A DNA stretch of 40,466 nucleotides from contig NZ_JAKCFI010000024.1 in NCBI RefSeq assembly GCF_021412625.1, forward strand, positions 1 to 40,466, read 5' to 3'. The stretch comes from Myxococcus stipitatus (GTDB taxonomy: Bacteria > Myxococcota > Myxococcia > Myxococcales > Myxococcaceae). Every line of letters begins with the position of its first letter. The first letter of the stretch is position 1. Under the pieces are notes generated by a model. That model saw only the letters and a program-made list of their open reading frames with translations, ran no database searches and was not told where the DNA came from. The translations under genes were made by a program, and so were the position numbers. Of this stretch, positions 7,179-14,028 are shown in pieces.

Positions 7179-8579
7179 ATGGTGAATCCAGACAAGGACA
7201 TGGCCGGGCACGAGGCCTCCAGCCTGAGCACGGCCGGGGCGCGCCAGCTCGCGACGACGACCAAGACGCAGCCGATGATGCAGGGCATCTCGCCCCGGTG
7301 GCTGCTGCGCGTGCTGCCCTGGGTGCAGGTGTCGGGCGGCACCTACCGCGTCAACCGCCGGCTGACGTACGCCGTGGGCGACGACCGCCTGAACTTCAGC
7401 AACATCGGCGTCAAGGTGGAGGTCATCCCCCAGGAGCTGCTCAAGCTGCCGCTGATGCGGGGCTTCGAGGACGTGGATGACCTGCTCATCCGCACCCTGG
7501 CGAGCCGCTTCACCCAGCGACAGTTCAAGGCGGGGGAGAGCATCGTGGAGGCGGGCCAGCCCGCCGAGCACGTCTTCCTCCTGGCCCATGGCAAGGCCCA
7601 GAAGCTGACCGCGGGCAAGTACGGCGACCCCGTCGTGCTGGACACGCTGGCGGACGGAGACCACTTCGGCGACCAGGCGGTGGTGGAGTCGAACGACGTG
7701 TGGCCCTTCACCATCAAGGCCGTGACGGCCTGTACGGTGATGGCGCTGCCGCAGGACGCGTTCGAGGCCCTCATCCTCCAGTCCCCGGCGCTGAAGGCGC
7801 ACGTGGAGCGCTACCGGGAGAAGCTGAAGAAGCCCCAGGACAAGGCGGGCCAGGCGGCGATTCCCCTGACCGCGGGCCACCACGGCGAGCCGGTCATCCC
7901 CGGCGGCTTCGTGGACTACGAGCTGAAGCCGCGCGAGTACGAGCTGAGCGTGGCGCAGACCATCCTGCGCGTGCACACCCGCGTCTCCGACATCTTCAAC
8001 GACCCGATGAGCCAGACGCAGGAGCAGCTGCGGTTGACCATCGAGGCGCTGAAGGAGCGCAAGGAGCACGAGCTCATCAACAACCCGGAGTTCGGCCTGC
8101 TGCACAACGCCGACCTCAAGCAGCGCATCAACACCCGCTCCGGCCCGCCGACGCCGGACGACATGGACGAGCTGGTGTCTCGCCGCCGCAAGACGCGCTA
8201 CTTCCTGGCCCACCCGCGCGCCATCGCGGCGTTCGGCCGGGAGTGCAACAAGCGCGGCCTCTACCCGACGGTGGTGGACGTGAACGGGCAGAAGCTGCAG
8301 GCGTGGCGCGGGGTGCCCATCCTCCCCTGCGACAAGCTCCCCATCAGCCGGGAGAACACCACCTCCATCATCGCGATGCGCATCGGCGAGGACGACCAAG
8401 GCGTCGTTGGCCTGCACAATGCCGGCATTCCCGACGAGGTGGAGCCGAGCCTCACGGTGAAGCGCATGGCCATCACCGACCAGGCCATCACCCAGTACCT
8501 GGTCAGCACCTACTACTCCGCCGCCGTGCTCGTCCCCGACGCGCTGGGCGTGCTGGAGAACGTGGTGCTCGGCGGCTGA
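7179..8579 (+). CDS. Family 2B encapsulin shell protein 2 (paralogue of the upstream gene)
   Basis: This 466-residue paralogue of the upstream gene aligns along its whole length. It shares MQGIS.RWLL, LPWVQVSGGTYRVNRR, RKEHELINN, EFGLLHNADLKQRI and HPRAIAAFG. The inserted CRP-like domain spans about residues 92-212. It keeps more of the nucleotide cassette than shell 1 (GDHFGDQAV, residues 160-168) but also has Phe177 where the phosphate-binding Arg is expected. ATG 7179 follows GGAAGG, 33 bases after shell 1. Two-shell loci are known for Family 2B, and geosmin synthase genes followed by two cyclic-nucleotide-binding-protein genes are known in cyanobacteria. Mixed-shell assembly is inferred. 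An earlier ATG at 7150 is not in frame. Confidence 0.9.
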   Translation: MVNPDKDMAGHEASSLSTAGARQLATTTKTQPMMQGISPRWLLRVLPWVQVSGGTYRVNRRLTYAVGDDRLNFSNIGVKVEVIPQELLKLPLMRGFEDVDDLLIRTLASRFTQRQFKAGESIVEAGQPAEHVFLLAHGKAQKLTAGKYGDPVVLDTLADGDHFGDQAVVESNDVWPFTIKAVTACTVMALPQDAFEALILQSPALKAHVERYREKLKKPQDKAGQAAIPLTAGHHGEPVIPGGFVDYELKPREYELSVAQTILRVHTRVSDIFNDPMSQTQEQLRLTIEALKERKEHELINNPEFGLLHNADLKQRINTRSGPPTPDDMDELVSRRRKTRYFLAHPRAIAAFGRECNKRGLYPTVVDVNGQKLQAWRGVPILPCDKLPISRENTTSIIAMRIGEDDQGVVGLHNAGIPDEVEPSLTVKRMAITDQAITQYLVSTYYSAAVLVPDALGVLENVVLGG

Positions 8580-8828
8580 GGACTCCGCCGTGAGGGGCGC
8601 GCGAGGCCGGTGTGATGGCGCTGCACCGGTCTCGTGGAACCCCGGTGACTTCTTGTGGCACGCCGCGGTTCGGGACCTCTTCGGGGGGCCGGGGACGGGG
8701 AGCCGAGGGCAGGGCGCCCGGGCCGCGGGACGTAGCTGCCCTCGATGACATGGCGACGCGCCGCGGCCCCAACAGGAGGCGGTGCGCGTCGGCCCGCTCC
8801 GCTCGGACGCGTGGTGCGCCATGGGGCC
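8580..8828. other. Intergenic region downstream of the encapsulin operon
   Basis: About 250 GC-rich bases with no supported gene. I see no clean intrinsic terminator after the second shell gene. It leads into a decayed M13 peptidase fragment. Confidence 0.4.
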
Positions 8829-9062
8829 GTCGATTGGGGGAGAGCCTGGCGGACCTCGGAGGTCTGAAGCTCGCGTATCTGGCCATGGAGGCCTGGCTCG
8901 CGCGCCTACCTGCGGCGCAGGGCCCTGACTCATCACTATCCACCGGATTTCCTCCGGGGCAATGGCCCCTTGGCCAACCTGCCTCGGTTCCAGCAAGCCT
9001 TCAGTTGCCCGGCCCAGGCGCCGATGCTGCGTCCCGAGGCCGAGCGCCGCGAAGTCTGGTGA
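8829..9062 (+). pseudogene. Remnant of an M13 (neprilysin/PepO-type) zinc metallopeptidase, C-terminal end
   Basis: One frame reads RRLGESLADLGGLKLAYLAM, which matches the M13 block (T)LGENIADLGGL(K). This block supplies the third zinc ligand (Glu) and the catalytic Asp. About 20 codons later the match jumps to another frame: THHYPPDFLRGNGPLANLPR then FQQAFSCPAQAPMLRPEAE...VW and a stop at 9060-9062. This matches the conserved M13 C-terminus (pl.N.peF..AF.C..G.pM....r...W). The HExxH motif and everything before it are missing, and a frameshift lies near 8895-8905. Clear pseudogene. Confidence 0.75.
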
Positions 9063-9372
9063 TGAGATGGAGGAGGAGAGGAGGGCCATCGCGCTGGCGA
9101 TGTCTTGGTCCCCGGCGGGCCCCTGTTCGGGCCCGGTCACCGCCTCGCCCCGAGGGAGGCTCGCACGGCGTCGGGCCCGCCCCGAGCCATCGCGCGCGCT
9201 TCCGGGGGCGCGCCCCACGCCTCTCCCACCCTCGAACTCGAGAAGGAGGTGAGGAGGAAATGCCGCTTCGCACGTTATTTCGTGCGGAAACGCAGCGCCG
9301 CTTTCCGGAGCCCCACGCCCCTCCCGGGCGCGGAGACCTCCTCCTCAACCAACAGCATCAGAGGACAACATC
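9063..9372. other. Intergenic region with GGGCCC inverted repeat
   Basis: About 310 bases without a gene. A 7-bp inverted repeat CGGGCCC/GGGCCCG (9116-9122 and 9129-9135, 6-base loop) lies just after the peptidase remnant and may be its old terminator. The end of the region holds the AGAGGA ribosome binding site of the next gene. Confidence 0.4.
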
Positions 9373-9744
9373 ATGAAGCGAGCATCCATCGTTGTTTTGG
9401 CGGTGATGATGTCGGTCGGGTTTGCCAGCACGGCCCTGGCGGCCCCCCTCTCCGTGAATGGCTACATCTGCGAGGCGAAGTACAGCCGGCAGCCCAACGT
9501 CCTCTACGGCCAGGGCTACGTGGTCGTGCAGGTGAACTCCGGGCCGAACTGCTCGGGGAGCTCCCTCGGCAACTACTACTACCTGGGGGCGAGCGCCTCG
9601 GCCGGTGGCCCGGAGTACAGCGAGGCCGAGCGCCTGGGCTTGTTCGAGCGCGCCACCCAGGCCGCCACCCAGGGCACGCCCGTCAACCTGTATGTGGAGG
9701 GTGAGGGCATCGGCATCATCTACACCAGCTACCGCGGCACCTGA
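9373..9744 (+). CDS. Small exported protein of unknown function
   Basis: The 123-residue protein has a clear signal peptide (MKRASIVVLAVMMSVGFAS, cleavage likely after ALA near residue 24). The mature domain of about 100 residues has two Cys (YICEAKY, PNCSGSS) and a Tyr/Gly/Ser-rich centre (GNYYYLGASASAGGPEYS). It ends with NLYVEGEGIGIIY. ATG 9373 follows AGAGGA by about eight bases. I do not recognise the family. It stands alone between decayed genes; the intact frame, signal peptide and ribosome binding site support a real gene. Confidence 0.75.
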   Translation: MKRASIVVLAVMMSVGFASTALAAPLSVNGYICEAKYSRQPNVLYGQGYVVVQVNSGPNCSGSSLGNYYYLGASASAGGPEYSEAERLGLFERATQAATQGTPVNLYVEGEGIGIIYTSYRGT

Positions 9745-9767
9745 CAGCGGACGGGCCGTCGCGCTCC

Positions 9768-10080
9768 TCCGACGAGTCACGCGCTTCACCACCAGCGCGT
9801 TCACCGTACCCTGGGCATTGCGAAGGAACTCGAATCGCATCTGGCCGAAGTCGCCCGGGCCGATGAAGCGCGTTGGCGTCAGCGGTTGGAGCGTCAGCGG
9901 TTGTCCCTTGGCTTCGCTCTCCGTCATCCGTCCATCGGTCGCCGCTCTCCAGGTAGCCTTCGAGCCAGGCGAGGTAGCTGTCATTGGTCCCCGCGTGGTG
10001 GACGACGCGGGACGGCCCTTCACCCCCGAGCAGAGAACGGGCCACCAGCCGGCGCGGCCCATGGAAGGTGATTCGCTGAC
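9768..10080 (-). pseudogene. Remnant of a serine hydrolase (beta-lactamase/class C-like), C-terminal part
   Basis: Minus-strand frames carry RVVHHAGTNDSYLAWLEGYL, which resembles the class C-like serine hydrolase block v.HhG.n.GY...l..yPe.gdg. After a frame change they carry LTLQPLTPTRFIGPGDFGQM then RFEFLRNAQGTVNALVVKR, resembling the C-terminal lipocalin-like (DUF3471-type) domain of such hydrolases. The two parts are in different frames, and the nucleophile SxxK region is absent. The evidence is motif resemblance only. Confidence 0.55.
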
Positions 10081-10248
10081 GGTGAGTCAGGTCGCGAACG
10101 CGAACAACGGCAGCGTCGAGCTGGCCGGTGGCGAGGCGCGGGCTACGCCGACGCCTGGGTTCGGGGGCACTGCCCGCTTCGAGTCCCAGGCGTCCGACGT
10201 TCACGGCGCGCCCGCGATCGGCTCGGTCGCCGTGCGCGTCCGTGACGA
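10072..10248 (+). pseudogene. Remnant of a cadherin-like/Ig-like adhesin domain
   Basis: The plus frame reads SLTVSQVANANNGSVEL, then TPGFGGTARFESQASD and a closing VAVRVRD. This follows the pattern of one tandem Ig-like/cadherin-like repeat of bacterial surface proteins (LTVtsVsnp.nGtvsl...ftP..gf.GtasF.y..sDg.G....a.v.v.V). Only one repeat is present, with no start or signal peptide, so it is an isolated gene fragment. The bases between 10249 and 10403 hold nothing I recognise. Confidence 0.5.
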
Positions 10249-10403
10249 CCTCCCGAAGCCGGTCGTCGTCGGGCCGCTGCCCACCTGCGCCGTCTTCCAT
10301 GCAGGGCCACGGCTGGGGCCCGCGGCGGGTCGCGGCGCCCGTGTCACCCGGGATTCCTCCGACGGCTCGTGTGGCTCCTTCCATGTCACCGTAGCGCTCG
10401 AGG

Positions 10404-11333
10404 CTATTGCGCCAGGGTCGGGCGGTAGGTGGCCAGCGTGCAACGCATGCGCTGCACCTGCTCCGCGGTGAAGCCCGTCATGCAGGTGTCGTCCGTCAGC
10501 TCCATGTAGTTCTGGATGGGGACTGGCACGCCGCCGCAGCTCGTGATTCCCGCGGTGCACCCCTTGTGGGAGGTGGCGTTGGGTGGGGTGTCGCAGATGC
10601 GGTCTCCGGTGGTGTAGCAGTCCGGCGCGGCGGCCGTGCCGCACCCCGCGTAGTACGTGTGGAACAGGCCCAGGTAGTGGCCCACCTCGTGCGTGACGGT
10701 CCGCCCGGTGTGGTACGGCGGGAAGGGCCCCACCCGTCCGAACGCCAGCCAGTTGATGACCACCCGGTCCTGCGGCTGACCGACGGCGCCCGCTGGATCC
10801 GCGGGGAGGAAGGGCACGTACCCTCGCGAACCGCCCGCGCTGTTGGTGTAGATATTCAGATAGCGCGTCGGGTCCCAGGCGCTGCTGAGCCAGTAGCTGC
10901 CCGTGTCCTGGTACCACGTCGTGTTGCAGTAGCGCTGGATGCCCGTGGTCGGGTTGCCCGAGGGGTCCACGGTGGCGAGGAAGAACTCAATCTTGCTATC
11001 CACCCCACCTCCTCCCGGGGTGCCGGTCAGCGCGCGGAAGTCCTCATTGAGGACCGTGAGCTGGCTGTGGACCAGCGCGTCCGAGACGTTGCCATTCGTG
11101 CACGCACTGTCCGCGACGACATGGACCACCACCGGGATGCGCAACACCGTCGCGGGCAGCCACTGAGGGCCAGGGACGGTCGAGTCCAGGGAGCAGTCGG
11201 AGGTAGAGGGGGAGAACTTCGCTACCCAAGAAGGCGCGGGCTCCGGGGAAGTGCAGCCGTTGGAGTTGACGAGGTGGGACGCTCCGGACAGGAGGGCCAC
11301 GGCATGACCGACAACCAGGTAACCAAGTGTCAT
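10404..11333 (-). CDS. Secreted M43 (pappalysin-type) zinc metalloprotease
   Basis: This 309-residue protein has the extended zinc motif HEVGHYLGLFH (215-225), in which His215, His219 and His225 bind zinc and Glu216 is catalytic. The family signature GDRICDTPP follows at 243-251. The Met-turn region is QNYMELTDDTCMTGF (274-288). The start of the catalytic domain (TVLRIPVVVHVV, about 62-73) is also typical of M43. Several Cys in the C-terminal half probably form disulphides. The N-terminus (GYLVVGHAVALLSGASHL) is a plausible but atypical signal peptide. ATG 11333 has no strong ribosome binding site. It is probably an exported protease; the substrate is unknown. It is divergent from the lipase gene. 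Confidence 0.92.
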   Translation of the reverse strand: MTLGYLVVGHAVALLSGASHLVNSNGCTSPEPAPSWVAKFSPSTSDCSLDSTVPGPQWLPATVLRIPVVVHVVADSACTNGNVSDALVHSQLTVLNEDFRALTGTPGGGGVDSKIEFFLATVDPSGNPTTGIQRYCNTTWYQDTGSYWLSSAWDPTRYLNIYTNSAGGSRGYVPFLPADPAGAVGQPQDRVVINWLAFGRVGPFPPYHTGRTVTHEVGHYLGLFHTYYAGCGTAAAPDCYTTGDRICDTPPNATSHKGCTAGITSCGGVPVPIQNYMELTDDTCMTGFTAEQVQRMRCTLATYRPTLAQ

Positions 11334-11824
11334 TTGGACTCAGGATACCGCTGGGTCTGACGAAAGTCAGGGTTGGGCTGGCTGGGACTCCTCGCCACGG
11401 CGCGCCTGCGCGCGCCACCCGACAGACGCTGTGCAGTACCAGACAGTCGTCCTGATGGAGGCGCCCCCTGGCCGACCGCCGCATGCGTGCGTCCTCGCAT
11501 GGGCAGGGTCGTGAATCAACCCATCAAGTGTGTATGTCTTCAACAACCTGCCAGGATGGATGGGAGATTCTGCCCAGTTGAGGCTGCCTTCGCGGACACC
11601 CTCCCTTCACCTCGGGATTGACATGTCATTGGTGGGGGTTGACGCGTCAGCCAAGAGGACTGACACCTCGAGTCCCGGCGGGCCGCGCAGGGCAGCGCCC
11701 TCTCGGAGCTCAGTTGTCTGCGATAGAGGCACAGCGCATGCAGGGCTGCCTCATGGGCGCCAGTTCTTGGGATTCCTCCACAGGATTGGCTTTGGCCCGC
11801 AACCCGATTCTCATCGGAGACTCC
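11334..11824. other. Divergent intergenic region between metalloprotease and lipase
   Basis: About 490 bases without a supported gene. It must hold promoters for both flanking genes, but I found no site I can defend. The lipase frame stays open upstream to 11618; the start at 11825 is preferred because GGAG (11816-11819) lies five bases before it. Confidence 0.45.
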
Positions 11825-12961
11825 ATGTTCAATCCCTTGTCGATTCAGAAGCAGGTGTTTGCGCTCTCGTGGCTGGCGAGCCAGGCCACCGTGGGCAACC
11901 TGATTGGCCCCTGGAACGCGAATGACCTGCAGGGTCAGATCAACAACCTGAATGCCCCCTACTCCAAATGGAAGGTGGTCTGGGGCCCGAGCTATACCCT
12001 GGATGACCTGCCCATCCCTCAGGTGAGCAACGGGATGTTCGTCGCGCAGCAGCTCGATGGCGGCAACAACCCTCTCCCGGTCTACGTGGTGGCCGTGGCC
12101 GGGACCAACGCGCTGTCGTCCTACGACATGAACACGGAGGACCTCGACGTCGACCCGACGAACTGGCAGCTCAAGGCGGGGACCAACACCTCCTCGCCCA
12201 TGCAGGTGACCGACGGCGATTGGGAGGGCCTCATGCGGCTCCTCTTCAAGATGCAGTGGCCATCCAATGACATCCGGACGTTCCTGGGGAGCATCCCGAA
12301 CAAGCAGGCCGCCACGCTCTGGTTCACCGGGCACAGCCTCGGTGGAGCCCTGTCCCCGATGCTGATGCTCGCGCTCATGGACCCGGACTCGGCGCTGAAC
12401 ACGCAGGACACGAACCTGAGCCACTGGCAGCACGTGAATCTGCTGGCGACCGCGGGGCCGTCCATCGGCAACCAGGCGTTCCTCGACCACTTCAAGAGCG
12501 TGTTCGGTGCCGGCAAGGCCAATGCCACCTTCATCTGGAACGCCAAGGACGTGGTGCCGCACGCCTGGAACGCGGCCACGATGAATGCGTTGACGAACCC
12601 GACGAACCTCTACGGCCTCAACGTCCTGCCCGATGACCCTGTCGGGAAGATGATTGGCGCGCGGCAGGCGATCGCCGCGAACCATCAGTACGTCCTGTTC
12701 GAGCAGACCCCCGCGTTCGACGGCCCGCTGGCGCCCTACACCGACAGCAAGAACACCGGCGTGGCCTGGACCGCCGATTCGTCGTTCATGGCGCAGCTCG
12801 GCTACCAGCACCTCAATGCCTACGTCAGCGCGTTCGGTGGCGACACGGAGTGGTTCCCGCAGGGCCAGCCGCCAGCCGGGTGCAGGTGGTTCCCGCTGAG
12901 CAACCCCTGTGACGACCCCAAGTCGGCCCAGCAGCTCGTCGATGCGCTGAGCGGGAGCTGA
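11825..12961 (+). CDS. Class 3-type lipase (alpha/beta hydrolase)
   Basis: The 378-residue protein has the lipase elbow GHSLGG (169-174, Ser171 as nucleophile) preceded by ATLWFT. Asp242 in WNAKDVVPHAW and His329 in GYQHLNAY are well-placed triad partners. VVAVAGTN (89-96) fits the oxyanion strand of fungal-type class 3 lipases. No signal peptide is visible from ATG 11825, so it is either cytoplasmic or exported by another route. The longer frame to 11618 does not add a signal peptide. A strong hairpin 43 bases downstream (13004-13039) ends the transcript. Confidence 0.9.
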   Translation: MFNPLSIQKQVFALSWLASQATVGNLIGPWNANDLQGQINNLNAPYSKWKVVWGPSYTLDDLPIPQVSNGMFVAQQLDGGNNPLPVYVVAVAGTNALSSYDMNTEDLDVDPTNWQLKAGTNTSSPMQVTDGDWEGLMRLLFKMQWPSNDIRTFLGSIPNKQAATLWFTGHSLGGALSPMLMLALMDPDSALNTQDTNLSHWQHVNLLATAGPSIGNQAFLDHFKSVFGAGKANATFIWNAKDVVPHAWNAATMNALTNPTNLYGLNVLPDDPVGKMIGARQAIAANHQYVLFEQTPAFDGPLAPYTDSKNTGVAWTADSSFMAQLGYQHLNAYVSAFGGDTEWFPQGQPPAGCRWFPLSNPCDDPKSAQQLVDALSGS

Positions 12962-13003
12962 AGCGGAGACGGGAGACTGGCCTCAGGCTGGCTCCAAGGC
13001 GAT

Positions 13004-13039
13004 GACGGGGGGAGGCTTCCTTGGCGGCCTCCCCCCGTC
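13004..13039 (+). terminator. Hairpin terminator after the lipase gene
   Basis: Perfect 13-bp inverted repeat (GACGGGGGGAGGC / GCCTCCCCCCGTC) with a 10-base loop, followed by a T-rich-ish TTCCTTCG. It lies 43 bases after the lipase stop codon. Confidence 0.75.
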
Positions 13040-13189
13040 TTCCTTCGCTCGCGACTGGCTTCGACCTTCCGGGCATGCCGCCGCCGCGCCCCTGGCGGCG
13101 ACCGAACCGGGGCGCAGGCACGACCGCCTTGCACCGCCGCATGGGCAGTCGCGCCCCGGTGGTGGTTGGCTGCGCATTCTCCCGGAGGC

Positions 13190-13861
13190 TCAGTCGAGAG
13201 AGCGGTCGGACTGGAAGGAGCAGGCGAACTTGAGGAAGCGGAACAGCGCGTTGTAGTGGGTGCGATCCATCCGGTCGATGTCGCTGGCGAGTGCCGCGAA
13301 TATCGCCGAGGTGTCGATGACTTCATGGCGCGATAGCGGAGAGTGTTCGACGAGCTGTCGCAGATAGGCGCGGTTCTCGGCGATTCCGCGTCGCGCCACC
13401 GGGTCGAAGCTCTCCGTGACGTAGGCCGTCTCGAACGCAGGGTCGCCCAACCACCGGGTCAGCGTCTGGCGCAGGATGCGGCGGTCGCGCCGGAATGCCG
13501 CGGGCATGCGTGAGACAAACCGCGCCAGGGCGACGTTCAGATAGGGATAGACCGGCCACAGGCCATACCGCGGCAAGCGCCGCGATTGGATCGCGGCGCT
13601 CTGCCAACTGGTCTGTTGCAGCCAGGCCGACGGATAGGTGCCGCGAGCGCCGAGCGCGGTCGCCATGCCGTGGGCCGTGAGGAAGGGGCATGACGGTGGT
13701 TCGGCTGCGACTCCAGCCTCCTCGGCCTCGCCTTGGTAGGCGAAATAGAGTTCGTCCCCTCCGAATCCCGAGACGAGTGTGTCGATTCCCGCGGCGCGCA
13801 GCATGTGGAATGCGGCTTCGAGAATCTCCGTTCGGGTTCGAAGGTTGTCTGGTGCGGGCAT
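13190..13861 (-). pseudogene. Asparagine synthase-family C-terminal fragment
   Basis: The 223-residue frame starts just before the synthetase signature SGFGGDELYFAY (about 31-42), the end of the ATP-pyrophosphatase core of asparagine synthetase-like enzymes. It continues with helices that resemble the C-terminal part (RRLPRYGLWPVYPYLNVALA, FVSRMP). The N-terminal glutaminase domain and the SGG-type P-loop are missing, and the 166 bases upstream do not encode them in any frame. It cannot be an active synthetase as it stands. It may be a remnant of an amidotransferase or peptide-cyclising enzyme (lasso-peptide-type cyclases share this fold). An alternative is a short functional paralogue, which is less likely. 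Confidence 0.65.
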
Positions 13862-14028
13862 GTCTTACCCGCATGGCAGTGGCGCTGCGGGGGAATGGCC
13901 GCCCCTCCTCGGCGCGATGCGTCCGCGTCATGAAGCGGGTCACGATATCGGGCGGACAGGCTGGGGGGCCGGCCTCTGGTCCGCTGCTCGAGTTGATTCG
14001 CGCGAGCGCGCGAGCTCACGCGTCCTGG

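Noticed and set aside
5748..8579. The two CRP-like proteins as transcription regulators of geosmin synthesis
   Set aside because: They lack the CRP/FNR helix-turn-helix, and most of their length matches EshA-type shell proteins rather than DNA-binding proteins.
5574..9218. A 1214-residue minus-strand open frame opposite the shell genes
   Set aside because: It is antisense to the shell genes, rich in His/Arg/Val with no domain pattern, and explained by high GC at third codon positions. The same applies to 3406-5559, 30105-32300, 13690-15474 and 16755-18206.
9063..9372. A CRISPR array, tRNA or riboswitch in the longer intergenic regions
   Set aside because: No regularly spaced repeats, cloverleaf pattern or known aptamer core was found in any intergenic stretch.
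9605..10471. A 288-residue plus-strand gene over the remnant region
   Set aside because: Only residues from the cadherin-like repeat look like protein; the rest overlaps a small intact gene and a minus-strand hydrolase relic.
11784..11805. A sigma-54-like promoter (TGGC...GC) before the lipase
   Set aside because: The distance between the GG and GC elements is one base too short and the flanking consensus is absent.
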